64,000 bases of DNA from assembly GCA_028023455.1 (NCBI GenBank), contig JAQFVV010012398.1:8144682-8208681 (forward strand). The letters run 5' to 3'. Below, in pieces: positions 1-12,348 of the stretch; positions within the stretch are counted from its first letter, which is position 1, and every line of letters begins with the position of its first letter. The notes beneath the pieces are model-generated. The model saw only the letters and a program-made list of their open reading frames with translations, had not been told where the DNA came from and ran no database searches. The stretch comes from Epiperipatus broadwayi. Taxonomy: Eukaryota; Onychophora; Udeonychophora; Euonychophora; Peripatidae. The position numbers and the translations under genes were made by a program.

Positions 1-1084
1 TAAAAATTTCACTTAGTAATGAGATAAATTGTTTTAGCAAACTTTTATAAATTAATCTTTAATTAAACTTCATTTTTTAACATAACTTTTAAAACAAATT
101 TATTTAGTTAAAATAAATTAACTTTTTTTTTATCTTTTTAAAACTAAATTTAAAATTGACTCTGTTTTATTTTAAACACGGATCTTTATGAGTGTGTGTG
201 TGCATATAATACAAACTAAATTTGATAGAAAAATATAAATTTATGGAACGTCAGTTTTAATTCATAATAGCCAACTATTTTTCTTATTTAATATGAGGAT
301 GATCTATCTTAATATATTTTAAAAATTTAAGGTGTGAAGCATTTTGAGTTGTGATTACCCTAAATTATCATATGATAACTACTGCATTGAAACTTGCAAT
401 TTTAATATTCAAATGACTAAAAAAAAATCAAAGTGATTCCACTTTAAAGATTTGCATGTTATTATCTCTGCAAAACTTAGCTTATTATTTATATTGTTAC
501 TTTCAAAATTAATACTTTATTTACACCTTAGAGTATATACAAAAGAAATCAATAATAGCATAAAATTATGTCAATAAGAAAGTTTCAATGTATACATATA
601 AATGTGGTATGCAAGCCATGTATATAGAAAAATCAAAAGTTGTATTAGATCAATAACATAGTCTGAAGAGCTGCACAAGAAAATTGTGATAGGTAATTAA
701 TGCAAGTATGAAAGAAACATATATAAATAAAATCAAAGATTACACTAATGCATTAAGGCAGTGCATCATATGCATAATTAGCTAGGAATATAAAGTAAGT
801 CAAACCTATATATAAGGTTTGGAAATTCCATTGATTAATGACTATCCTGGCCCAAAGAGTAACGAGGACTATAACAATATTTACATGTTGATTAAGGTAA
901 ATTAATTATATAGTATGGAACTAAAGTAAAGTTTATGCATTAAATATATAGAATGTATGAAAGATCTACATAGTTAAAGTTTAGATTATTTTTAGGTGAA
1001 AGATGGAATATATTATTTATTCAGTGGATGAGAGAAATTTCAAGTTTTAGGCCTAAGAAATGTGTGAATTAGGTCTCTAGCCTC
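1..1084. other. AT-rich spacer, nothing recognised
   Basis: Low-complexity AT-rich sequence with short poly-A/T runs. I see no reading frame with amino-acid conservation, no tRNA-like fold and no repeat shared with the rest of the window. The LINE relic to the right ends somewhere near its right edge. Confidence 0.6.
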
Positions 1085-1129
1085 ATCTGGCTCCAGATTT
1101 GGTCAATTAGCCAAGGCAGACAAGTTTGT

Positions 1130-2060
1130 TTATCCTACATCTTTTATCTTGTAGACGGATTTGAAAAATTGATTAACCTTTGAGTCATCACAGCAGCCAT
1201 GATCAAATATCATGCTACATCTGGCAGTCCAAATTGAGAAGTTAATGAAAATGGCCAGTCTTATTGTTCCAAATTTATCTTTTTTAATTGTGGCCTTAAG
1301 AGAAATGTTAGCTGGGTTATTGCCATTTATCCAGTCTAATGTGGTCAATTGACTCCTGTTTGTTACATAGGTACAAAGAGGGTTGATGTTGCAACCCCAT
1401 TCGTAATGAAGAAAGGCCCCAGTGGGGAGTGCTCCAAGGATGAATTTTATTAAAAAATCAACAAATTTTGGACTCAGTTTGATGAATTTTGTTAATTTGG
1501 AAACTCAAGAGATTCCTATTGGGAGTATATTAACGGATTTAGTTTTTTCGGGAAACATTAATTGATAAACTTCCCAATATGATAAATTCCCCTGAAAAAG
1601 GGAACCTGTCGACTGGAAGTTTTGAATAATCACTGTAACTTGCTTTTGTAACCAAATGCTTCCCCATCTAGGCAGAGGTTAATCAGTAGGCTTTACCTTT
1701 TCCATGAAAAAAGAGCACTCCATATCGGAATTTTCCTTAAAAATCTTGAATAGTATGTTATGAGTTCATTGGAGATAAAACATCTTCAGCAAGTGAAGGC
1801 TAAGGCCATTAAGAAGCTTGGGTTTTTGTAATATGTTGAGGCTGAGTCTTGCCTCCCCAGCAAAGTTTTCTGCATAAGGTTTCAATTTTTTGGATAAACT
1901 TGTGCATGGGGAAAGATCCTGCTAGATAATATGTTATTTTGGGCAATACTATAGCATTAAGTAGTGCTACCTTCCCCAACAAGGATAGATAGACCTTAGA
2001 TAGTGAGGTTACTGTAGAATTGACATTAGCTAATAAGGAAGCTTCATGTTCCCTTCTCAT
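1130..2060 (-). pseudogene. LINE C-terminal region (thumb and tail), broken
   Basis: The minus-strand frame 2060-1809 encodes the post-RT segment SKVYLSLLGKVALLNAIVLP and a CRKLCWGGK motif, matching the corresponding part of the two other copies of this clade. The frame 1348-1130 encodes the segment with IFINFSIWTARC, matching the distal tail (compare INFFIWALHC in the 14.0-14.2 kb copy). The stretch between, where the CCHC finger should lie, is scrambled by stops and indels. Only homology to the better copies makes this readable. Confidence 0.7.
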
Positions 2061-2086
2061 AATGGATGGGGGAGGCTAGAGGGAAG

Positions 2087-3104
2087 CTAAGAAATTTCTG
2101 AGGGGGCTTCAAACCCATCTGGTATTTGTTTGCCTGATAAAATTGACCATATGGCTGATTTTGCTATGTTTACTCTGAGACCAAATTTGTAAGAAAATTG
2201 GTCCAGGAGTTCTTCAAGCCTAGTGAACTCATCCCGAGATGAGAGAAACACCACCATATCATCCATATAGGAAATATGGTGAATGTTCTCCCTCAGCATA
2301 TGGATGGCTATCCCAGGAAAGACAGCCTCAATGCTTAGCAGTAATGGGTTCACATAGGCTGTGAAGAGGAGAGTACTTAGTGGTGAGCGCTGAGGAATGG
2401 AAACATAGGGCAGAAATTCTGGAGCCACTCGACCATTGAGAGAGAGAAATACCTCCCAATTGTGAAGTAGGTTTTCTATCATCTGGAGGTATGCCAAAGG
2501 CACTCTGAAATTCCTCCAGCACACTAAGTAATACTTTGACCCTGACACAATCAAAGATCCCAGCAAAGTCGAGTTGAACTGCAATCGGTCGGGACATTCT
2601 TCTCCTGTGAACATGATCTATGAGAAGGTGAAAGTGGCTGACAGCATTGCCAGTTGAGCTCCCCTTCTTGGAAAACTGGTATGAGGACGATTGATCTATG
2701 ATGTTGTCTTGAATATTCTTTTTAATTAGATACTCAATTGTCTTCACTAGTAACATCGAGATGGGCTGGAGATTGTCCAATTGATGTGGATCTTTCCATT
2801 TCTTAATAAGGGGGACCATGGCAATTGGACACATTCCACTGATTTCCTGGATGCTTTCAGCCAGAAGATCAATCATTCCTTTGATTATCGAGATGGTAAA
2901 GGCATGAAGGTGTATGAGTACAAACTTGGGAATGCCATGTAGGCTAGGATGAGTTCTATCTGGGAGCGATCTTAATTTTAATAGGATCCTAGTTTCAGTG
3001 ATTTTATGTGGAGTTGATTTCCTATTGACAAGAGTCCTATGTGAATTAATTACTCCCAGAGGCTGGAATTTTCTGTAGTAAAATTCACAAATTTTGGCCA
3101 ACAT
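2087..3104 (-). pseudogene. LINE reverse transcriptase domain, frameshifted
   Basis: Two overlapping minus-strand frames cover the RT palm. The upstream frame (3104 to about 2500) carries the finger motif PISML and then AVQLDFAGIFDCVRV, the motif-A region (FD retained, but in many RTs this reads xDxxxAFD). The downstream frame (2614-2087) continues with SIPQRSPLSTLLF (motif B; the usual G is R here) and HISYMDDMVVF (motif C, YMDD at 2258-2269). The frames switch around 2500. The catalytic aspartates survive, but the frameshift and several stops make it non-functional. It aligns with the RT of the copy at 12344-14567 throughout. Confidence 0.85.
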
Positions 3105-3261
3105 GAAAGAACCAGAGTGTTTGTTGCCCTGAGATTATGTGGAGTTGATTCCCTATTGACAAGAGTCCTATGTGAATTAATTACTCCCAGAGGCTGGAAT
3201 TTTCTGTAGTAAAATTTCACAAATTTTGGCCAACATGAAAGAACCAGAGAGTTTGTTGCCC
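3000..3261. repeat. 131-bp tandem duplication inside the LINE relic
   Basis: Two adjacent copies (3000-3130 and 3131-3261) differ at only a few positions. Both contain the segment with TTGACAAGAGTCCTATGTG. The duplication lies between the endonuclease and RT parts of the minus-strand LINE and is absent from the other copies in the window, so it arose after insertion or in the source element. Confidence 0.9.
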
Positions 3262-3583
3262 TGTATCTCAATTGACCTAGGGGCTCTAGACCTTTTTCCA
3301 GAGCCCAGGTGCCATCTTAGATAGTCTCTGGTTCAGCAATGTTGGTGATGAAGGTATTGGTGGGCCCTCTTAATTGAAAGATACTCAGCAATGGCTCTTT
3401 GAGTGTCCTTATATTTTGTCTTTAGAACCAGAATATTTGAGACAGTTTGGGCTTCATAAGGAAGTGAGCTAAGCTCTTTGGCAATGGAGTCCAGTTCATG
3501 AAGCATATGAACTGGACCCTTAGATTAATTGTGCATTTATTGATTAGGCTTTTGAGTGTGTCAACAAACACCTTCCATGCAGC

Positions 3584-4085
3584 CTATGCAAGAAGAGAAA
3601 TCACCTGTAACCGATTAAAGGTGATATAAGCTTCTGATATCAGCTGGATAGTAATATTACCCTTAGTAAGTATACGAATCATTTGGGGTAGTTCATTAAT
3701 GATCTGTGAGACAGTTCTTGGGTTGACTCTAACTTCTAAGATGAAGGGGTCGGAAAATACTGCAGGCCATAGATGAGCTTCAATAATTGGTGAAAAGGAG
3801 GGAAGAGAAGAGGACGAGGTCAAGTGATCTGGACTTTTGAGTGTAAAATGAAAACACAGTTTGAGGGAAGAATCTCCTTCCACTTTCCATTTGTTGATTT
3901 TGAAATTGTGTAAATTTGTTTTGACATTGTTCATAGGTAAGATTAAAATCTCCAATGCTTAAAGTGGGAAGAGAACTGATTCTGAGGATGGAATTTATAG
4001 TGTGAGTAGTCCTGAGAAATGTGTCTGAATCCTTGGATAAGTATAAATTTATCAGATTAACAGGAAAACTATTGATTTGATTTAT
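3584..4085 (-). pseudogene. LINE ORF2 endonuclease (APE-like) fragment
   Basis: Minus-strand frames contain SIGDFNLT (GDFN at 3942-3953), the hallmark metal-site motif of the exonuclease-endonuclease-phosphatase fold that nicks target DNA for LINE insertion. About 35 residues later comes SRSLDLVLFSS, matching the S-x-(I/L)-D motif near the end of APE domains. The two pieces lie in overlapping frames (4142-3780 and 3955-3584), so at least one frameshift separates them. The N-terminal half of the domain is missing or unrecognisable. Confidence 0.75.
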
Positions 4086-4108
4086 ATATATTGTTATTAG
4101 GAGATAAC

Positions 4109-4195
4109 TGATGTGAAAACATTGGAAGTATAATTGGTGCATTTATATTTATAAAATTTTATATTTAAACTTTGTGTATTATTTTACATTAATAT
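4109..4195 (+). repeat. Partial third copy of the 4.5-5.2 kb foldback arm
   Basis: This segment begins ATGTGAAAACATTGGAAGTA and ends with TATTATTTTACATTAAT. It closely matches the right arm of the foldback at 5089-5176 in the same orientation. It abuts the 5' end of the minus-strand LINE relic. Confidence 0.75.
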
Positions 4196-4199
4196 ATGT

Positions 4200-4229
4200 A
4201 TATATATATTAGCTGGTGGTCTGGACCAA

Positions 4230-4283
<54 letters not shown>

Positions 4284-4440
4284 CTGGTGCTCTGGACCAA
4301 CTAATAAGTGCTAGTTCAGCATGAAATATGTATATTGGAGATTATTTATTTTTTGACATGTATATTATCATGTGTATTGGTTGTATAAGATGGAGTGGAT
4401 AGCTGTAGAGAGTTTGAAAGTTGGATTTCAAGTCCCTTTT
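4200..4440 (+). repeat. (TA)n microsatellite flanked by a duplicated motif, plus satellite fragment
   Basis: A (TA)n run at 4232-4281 is bracketed by two copies of AGCTGGTG-CTCTGGACCAAC (4210-4230 and 4282-4302). The right copy continues into CAGCATGAAATATGTATATT and a region resembling TATGGATAGTTGAAGAG...GAGTTCAA, a partial copy of the ~480-bp repeat found at 18.0-19.6 kb. The microsatellite sits where that repeat carries a short (TA) tract, so slippage expansion inside the repeat is likely. Confidence 0.8.
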
Positions 4441-4540
4441 AATTACATTAAGTTTAGTATAGACAGTATACTTATATTTGAATATTATATATACATAATA
4501 TTAATAAATAATTACATTTTTATACTCTTTTATTCTAGAT

Positions 4541-5176
4541 ATTAATGTAAAATAATAATCATGCAGATTTTAAATATAGAATTTTTAATAATAATATTGT
4601 ACCGAGTATATTTTTTATGTTTTTAGTTCATATTCATAGTCAGTCTGTTGAAAACATTATTTTTTTGCTGATTTTAATACTATTACTTTTTTGGTTCATT
4701 ACATATTCATTTTATGGAATGAACCACTCCTCTTTTATTTTGTACTTGCAATAATTTTTCTCTTCACATACAACTCTAACAACACTCTGGTCACAACTAT
4801 GTTCTTATGTATATTAATTATGGAGAGACTAGGGAAAATCATAAAATTAAAATGACTCAATCCTCATTAATGTATAAAAAATATAAAATTAAGCCTGAAG
4901 TATCTAATTTATCTATATTTTTCAATTATGAAAGAAAACATGGCCATATGTGAAGAATAAAACAATTACAAACACAAACTAAAAGAGGTGTCTTCCATTA
5001 TACAAAATGAATATATAATGAACCAAAAAAGTAATAGTTTTAAAATTAGTGAAATATTAATGTTCTGAGAAAATTGGCCATGAATATAATGTGAAAACAT
5101 TGAAAGTATACTGGATACAATAATATTATTACAAATTTTATATTTAAACTCTGTATGAGTATTATTTTACATTAAT
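4541..5176. repeat. 636-bp foldback element with ~230-bp arms
   Basis: The left arm (4541-4770) and right arm (4946-5176) are imperfect reverse complements over their whole length, separated by about 175 bp. A well-preserved stretch is AATGAACCAAAAAAGTAATA (right arm near 5017-5036) against its complement near 4676-4700. Outer ends are ATTAATGTAAAATAATAA and its complement. No open frame lies inside. Long arms, a short centre and a detached third arm at 4109-4195 fit a MITE/foldback DNA element, although no clean TSD is visible in the AT-rich flank. Confidence 0.8.
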
Positions 5177-6197
5177 GTTAATATAATAATTATTTTTGCT
5201 TAAAATATCAATATTACTATTGTAATGGTCACTCAATCCATCTCTGATCACAGGGGTCACCACTAGATTACCATATGTCTGGAAAATTTATTTACTGTGA
5301 TCAAAAATAGATCAGGATGATGGTCTGCACCGATTAGATTCAGGGAAAAACAAGAAATCTTAAATATTGTTCAAACAATTGAGAAATAAAAGCACTAAGA
5401 CAAATGTCAGCCAAATTATGTTTAAACAATTTTTAAATTTTATTTGAAATAAATATAAATTATAAAGTAAAAGTTTATAATACAACAAATAGGATTATAT
5501 CAGGCATGTACCAGAAATAATAAAATTCAATGCTCTGGCAGACAGACCGATTATCTAATAGTGAATTAAAAAAAGAAGGGAACAAATTTCTTTTAGCTGA
5601 CCATTTACCTACAATACTGGTTTCCTTATTCAAAGATATGAATGCAAAATGTTCTTGATCAACAAAACAGTGCCAGTGAGCTTTTCTTGGCCTGGAAAAA
5701 TGCGATGGGACCAAGAATGTCATATTGCCAGTAGAACAGCCCATGATATATCACATTTAAGATAATGCATGGTTGATTTACCCCAAGAACAAAAAATAAA
5801 TAAATACATCAGAATATAAATTATAAAATGGGAGGAAATTTATGCCTCCAATTTAATGAAATAATAAAATCAGAAAATACCCCGATGTAAATGATTTCGA
5901 ATAAATAAAATATTAAATCTATGATTAAAGGAAAGCAGACATTTAAAACTGGTGAATCCCCAACCAAATGATTGGCCAACATGAATAATTAGAGGTTTCA
6001 GTAGGAGACAAGTAAATAATTAGAAAACCAATTATGTTTGCCCAAGCTTTCAAGAAAGTGAAATAATTATAATTACAAAAAATTGATAAATACCAAGTAC
6101 TTAGTACATGGTCTGATAAAATTTAAAGCAACATGTAAAAGACAAAATAAATCTAGCAAGCATATATAAACACTGACTTAGAATTTTATTAGTTAGT
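5177..6197. other. AT-rich spacer with one possible exon-like stretch
   Basis: Mostly AT-rich. The minus strand at 5744-5475 holds an 89-codon frame of more balanced composition, containing RPRKAHWHCFVDQEHF and SLNKETSIVGKWSA. A TTTTTCCAG acceptor-like and a GGTAAAT donor-like sequence lie inside it on the same strand (between about 5699 and 5605), so a short internal exon of about 90 bp is conceivable. I do not recognise the protein and there is no neighbouring exon, so this may be a chance frame or an old TE piece. Confidence 0.2.
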
Positions 6198-6545
6198 TTA
6201 TCAGAGAGTGTATATGAGTAGAAAATATTAAGACATTAAATACTTTAGCGGAGAGAAACTATCTTTCACTTATAGTTTACAAGGGGATTAATATTATCTT
6301 ACTGCTGGTGATTTATAAAATTACAAAGAACAACAATTCCAGTTTCGCATTTTAGAAATGTAAACACAAAATTATCAGAGAATGTATATGAGTAGAAAAT
6401 ATTAAGACATTAAATACTTTTGCAGAAAGAAACTGTCTTTCACCTATAATTAACAAGGGGATTAATATCATCTTCCTGCTGGTGATTTATAAAATTACAA
6501 AGAACAACAATTTCAGTTTCCCATTTTAGAGATGTAAACACAAAT
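6198..6545. repeat. Tandem duplication, 174-bp unit, two copies
   Basis: Copy 1 starts at 6198 and copy 2 at 6372, both with TTATCAGAGARTGTATATGA. They align to the end (TAGARATGTAAACACAAA) with scattered substitutions. No reading frame is maintained. It is a simple local duplication. Confidence 0.9.
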
Positions 6546-9500
6546 GCAGTCTTGTAGGAAATCAATGAAACCAGCATAGATGAGCTCACACTAGTTTATG
6601 GACTAATGAGGTTATAATGCTGTAGGACTATTGCATGTTATACTATGTTTAAAGCAAACATGATTGATTTCCAGCAAGACAAGAGAAAAATATGATTATG
6701 GACTTACATAATCTAGAAAAGAAGAAACAAAATCTCCAAATACAGCAAATCAGAACAATAAACACAATAAACCACCAGCCAAAAGAATTTGTGGTTTGTA
6801 AAAGTACAAACACAGTATTTTAAATAAATTATTGGACAATAAATAAATACAGGTGAGAAAATTAAAATTACACAAGACTGCTAAAGCATTTAGAAAAAAT
6901 AGGCATATAATTAGATATATATTAAGCCTATAAAAATATAAACTCACTAGACACTTTCTGATAAATAAAATTGAAAGCAAACTTGGAATTTTTAAACTAA
7001 TACTCCAAGACACACTATAAATACAATGCAAAAAGCAAATACAGTTAATAAATAGAAGATTGAATAATTATAAAGACTACAAATTTATTTTAGATTTAGT
7101 GGAGATTTAAATAAAAGAATTTACCCTGGAAAAAATAAAAGAAAATATTTATCTTACGGTAAAGTAAAGTTTGCGTAGTTTCCAAGAGTGCATATTTTTG
7201 TTTATGTTCATATTTCAGGTAGTCCATCCTTTTACAGTGGCAGCTGTAGAGGCATATTGGGTGTCTGGTTTATTTTAGATTTTTATAGCATGACTGAAGG
7301 TCAGCTGGCAGATGTGGGTCTGTCTTGGTTTAAGTTAGCAATGCATATGGTTGATTACAAATGTACAGTAGTATATTTTGACATCTTGTGAAGAAACCAA
7401 AATCTTTTAACAACTGCAAGAAATTAAATATCTGAACTGCTACCAATATGGTATGAATCTCAGCAGCATAATCTAAAAAATTATTGTCCCAACATTTGCG
7501 GGGTTATTTATCTCGTGTAAACTTTTTTTGTTTCAAATTCTACTACACCTTAGGGAAAATCTCAATCTCCCACTCGAACTAATTAGGAATTTTAACCAGG
7601 GGCTATTTTAAACAAAAATAACAACACAAAATTAAATCTCCGCATTTAGAATTAACTTAGAAATGATTAAAATAAAAAAGCCAGGAATGTAATTAATAAG
7701 TTTGCCTGTTTTTAATCAAATTGATAAATAAAAAACAAGCAGAAAAGAACACTATATAAAAAAATAAAATATATTTTAAACATAAACGAGTATGTGTTTT
7801 AATACATATACTCTTATAAACAATTTTTATTTTAAATAGCTTTATAGATTTAAATTTAATCAAGCCAAAAGTTAGTTTTATTATTAGTGAAGTGACTTTT
7901 GAAATGAATACTATCCAGTTCACTGTTAATCATATTAATTAGTTAACTTTTTAGAGATAAATAATTTTATCTAATGATTAATTTATTTTAAAAAGTAGTT
8001 TTCACATTTTAATTTTATAAACCAATAAAATAATAATAATTGACATTTATTTACATTGGTCAAATTTAATGTTTTAATTTATTTCTAAAAATGTAGAATT
8101 TATTTGTGAGACTTGAAAAAAGTGAAAAGTTTGCCCATATAAAAAAATTTCTTTTTAAAAAATGAACCACAAAATGGGAAAAAAATTGGAAGTCTCAATT
8201 ATAAAAAATTAAAAAAAACAGAGTGAAGATATGGTTATTATTTTTTTAAATAAAATAATAAAATCAGCATTTGTGTACATTAATCACTTCATGTTCAACT
8301 GCATGCCTTCATCATGTTCTAATGGCATTGTTATCACTTTCAGCCTTTTTATTCTCTTGGAGTGCTCTATTACACTATTTTGATGATTTGAATTTATTTA
8401 ATGATAGAAACTAAAATTAAAATTTGTTTACTTATTAACTTTTTAAAATGTCAGCTTTGAATGTAAGCATTTCTCTTTTATTTTGAAAAGAAAAATTATA
8501 ATTTTCTATTTTTTATTTATTTATTTATTCTTACATATGCAATATATTTATAAATATTTATTATAAATCAAAAAAATATGTGATTGCGATTAGAGTTTAT
8601 GTTATTTGTTTTTGAGAAGAAAAGTTAAGTAAAACTTTATTTAAGGTACAGGGTCAGTTGTGATTGATTCACTACAAAAGAATGCTTTTGTAAATGTGAA
8701 TGTAGAAATGTTTTGTGAAATTTTAATAATAATAAGTGGCAATTTCTAACTGTAAAACAGAGTTTCATTACTTGAATTTATTCCAATTTCAAAAATGGAA
8801 TTTAAATAAAAAATAATTCATTCAATATTATTTTTTTATTAACAATATGGCAATAATCCAACAAAAACAGTTATTGTTTTTGTTTTGCATTTCATTATAA
8901 TGCAATTTTTTTATATTAGCAAAGTTCAAATATCTTTTAGAATATTTTTTATTTGTAAACTTATAAATTGTTGTAAAGGAAACTAAAACTATCACTAGGA
9001 CTTTTAAAGATGAGTGGCATGAATTAGTGAAAGAATTAAAAAGTAAATGATCTATGCAAAAACAATATTGAACTAGATTCACAAATTATAAATGGTGAAT
9101 GGGAAAAAATCATTGTCCAAAAAGTGATGATGCCTAGTACAGGGTCAGAAAAAAGATGAAATACCCAGAAAAATGATACATATATAAATCATAGATCAAG
9201 ATTTTATTATATTAATCCCACATATATACATCAATGTCAAATTCTTAACATCTGCTAAGCCTTACATTTATCTCTCTATCTATTTATTCTTCTGTCCATT
9301 TCACTATTTATCTATTCACTCATCTACTTACCTATGAGATTTTTAAAGATTTGATGTAAATAAAGAAGGCTATCTATTTGAAACTTATCTTGTATTTATT
9401 GTATTATCACAAAGAACTTGGGAGATGATGTTTTATATATATATATTGTGTTCTTTTCAGATTTTCACAATTGTAAAGTGCTGAATTTAATAGTTTAAAG

Positions 9501-12327
9501 TTCCTGATTCAATGCTCAATTGTGTAAGTATAACTAATGTGCTTAATTGAATGCTTGTGTACTTACATATCAAATGACTTTCCAATAATTATATGTCATT
9601 TCTGAAGTAATATGACTTGAATTTTTTAGAGAAAAAGTCAATACATAATCTCATCAAAAATGATATTAAAAATAGTGACATACACAACAGACACATATTT
9701 TATATAAAATACAAAAATAAAAAGATAAAATGTTCCAATTTTTATATGAATTTTGATGAAAATATACCATTGTTGTAAGAATATTTGGATATCCATTTAT
9801 TATGATTTTGCAAATGTTAGACAGTTAATGTATGTGGAAAATCTTTATTTGATGAATGATATTTTAAAGTAAAGTAAAATAATTTCAACTAGTTTTGATA
9901 AAGGCTTCCGAAACTTTTGTTTTGATGAGAGAGGTCTTATTGTTTTTATATATTTCTACATATAAAAATAAAGAGCTCCATTGTATATTAGTGTATCTTA
10001 CTGATATATCTATAATCCGAGTTTTGAATTATGATGAGTAAAATAACGTTTCTTCACCTTTAAATAACATTTGCATTTTCCTTCAAATGATCAATCCCAG
10101 TTAACTAATCAAAATTGTATAAATAAATAGCTATCAAGCTTTTTTTAGATGAAATATACAATAAGAATAAAAAACTACAGATTAGTAAGTAATGTTTTTT
10201 TAACTTGTCTTTTATTGAGTAGAAAGAATTGTTGGAGGGAATTCTTTATTTCACTGGCTAGTTAAAAGATATTGCACTTTTTATCTATATATTTTTATGG
10301 ATTAATTATATGTCTGAGTTTATCTTCCATATAAGACCCTGCTCACTGAGATAGAAGAGACAATATCTTTCATTTCTAAATAAACTAAAAGCTATTGTTG
10401 TCTATTAGAGCAAGTAAATCAATTTAGCTTTCAATTTTGATAATTACTTAGAAATATCATAGCCTGGACATATTTACCTAGTTATTTCGTTGAAATTGCT
10501 TACTTATTTATTTGCATATATATTGTAATAGTATGTATAAGCTACTTAGGAAGAGAGGAAATTGTCCTAATCATTGGACAGCAAATGTAATATAACACTA
10601 TTTACATATGATGAGAAATGAAATCAAATGTAATAGAAAACAATATTCATATAAAAGAAGTGAAGTAAACCTGGATACTACAGAGCACAAACAAAGACCT
10701 ATCAAATAATTTATTCTCAGGGTTAACTTGATCATTTATTAGAATATACATGGGAAAGTATGGGAATTTTGTTGAATCCTATATATATTTACAAACAAGA
10801 TTATATGTGATTTAATATTTCAATTAATGATGGCTTAAATAAATAATTAACTAAAACACAATATTACCATTTAGTTGATAGTGAGTTTACCAAATTAACT
10901 AATAGCTGCTACATTAAAAAATAAAGTGATTAATAAATTTTAAATGAAAACTCAAAGTCATTTTTTTATATAAAACAAATGATAAGATTGTGATTTGATA
11001 TTCTGAAATAACATAAATATATATGTGGAAAAGAAAAAAATGATTTGCTTTTCAAATGTTCAATTTTTTTATATAAATCAAATAAAAGATTTATTGATAA
11101 TAAATATAAATTGAAGTTTATATTTTGCATAGGAATCGTATAAAACTGTTGTAAAAATAAATCAATCAATAAATAAATTAATTAATTAGTAGTAGCTTGT
11201 TAAATTAATAATTCAGGTTATAGATGTAGTTCTTTAAAGCTGGATCAACAAACAAGATGATACAAAAGACAATGTAAAAGCTTCTTCCCACTATGCTATA
11301 AGGATTTATTTATTTATTTTACTTTACTTTGAACCATATCTTTTATTATGAACATCAACTACTTGGGCTTCTTATTAATATAAGGCTTATATCCTAGCCT
11401 GCAAAGTTCTACATTTATTTCACAACTTTATCAACTCAAGGCTTTATTAAATGCCTACCACAAAATATATATAAATATATCATATGAGCCTATATCTATA
11501 GGTAAAATATATATAAAAGACAACTTCTAAATAACGGACATGTGAAGATATTAATCTATATCTCTAATATTCAATACCATGACTTGATCCATATCCTTCA
11601 AAATACATCTAACAATATAATTAAAATAATTCAAGAGTTAAGACTATTATTAAATAATGATAGAATTTGTAAATACGATTCTATTATATTTTTCATATTT
11701 ATATATAACTCCTATGCCAATAAGTGTACTTTATTTGTTTTCCAGTTTAAGTTATACATGACATTTATCATTTGATATATGTATATATGTAAAACATGAA
11801 TCCAATACAACCATTTAATGATATTAAAAATATATATTATTACAATCATTATTTTAACTTGGCATTTACCAATCTATTTGCACAATTTAACATATAAAAT
11901 TTCTGACAAAAACAATATATATATATATATTTAAAAAATTGACTTTCATTATTATTGTTAAGTCAGAACATTAAAAAAAAATTATAAGCTAGTCTTAGAC
12001 ATCACATAGGTATATACTCTTATAAAGATAAATTTTAAAATTTTATAAAATAAAAATAAAAAACTAATATGTTTAAATTATAATGATTGATTAATTCCAA
12101 ATCACAATACTTGCAACTTTTATTTTTAAAATAAGTTTTATGATCAAGAAAACAAAAATAAAAAAAATAAAAAAATCAACAAATGAATGAATATATTGAC
12201 TAATTTTAATTACCTAAAATCTTTAACACTGCAACTGTTGGCTTTAAAATATTTTTTTAAACACCAAAACAAAAATAATATCAATAATAAAAAATATTAC
12301 ATTGAAAAATTTATTTTTGCAATCTAC
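6546..12327. other. Long AT-rich spacer, no gene recognised
   Basis: Nearly 5.8 kb of AT-rich sequence. The few short frames (for example 6750-7031 minus and 11542-11775 plus) encode Ile/Phe/Leu/Asn/Lys-rich strings expected by chance at this composition. 7188-7391 is a slightly more balanced block but shows no recognisable motif. Microsatellite-like TA and TTTA runs are scattered throughout. Confidence 0.55.
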
Positions 12328-12343
12328 AAAATAAATAAATACA
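12328..12343 (+). repeat. 5' target-site duplication of LINE (16 bp)
   Basis: AAAATAAATAAATACA is repeated exactly at 14568-14583, directly after the element's 3' end. The sequence is simple, but the match is perfect and the positions are exactly where LINE homology starts and stops. Confidence 0.8.
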
Positions 12344-12348
12344 GATTT

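Larger units (their letters stand above)
1085..4085 (-). mobile_element. Degenerate non-LTR retrotransposon (LINE), minus strand
   Basis: Read on the minus strand this block gives, in order, an endonuclease fragment, a reverse transcriptase and a C-terminal region, all in broken frames. The order endonuclease-RT-C-terminal region is the standard ORF2 layout of APE-type LINEs. G+C is visibly higher than in the flanks. It belongs to the same clade as the copies at 12344-14567 and 40167-41889: the RT core and the segment with a YLSL-GKV-LLN motif line up residue by residue. Stops and frameshifts are numerous, so it is a dead copy. Neither end is sharply defined; the right end is abutted by a foldback fragment. 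Motifs (QxSPLS, YMDD) fit the I/Jockey/R1 superfamily, but the clade is not certain. Confidence 0.85.

Noticed and set aside
6750-7031. 93-codon hydrophobic minus-strand frame
   Set aside because: Ile/Leu/Phe/Cys-rich as expected for AT-rich noncoding DNA; no motif and no flanking gene signals.
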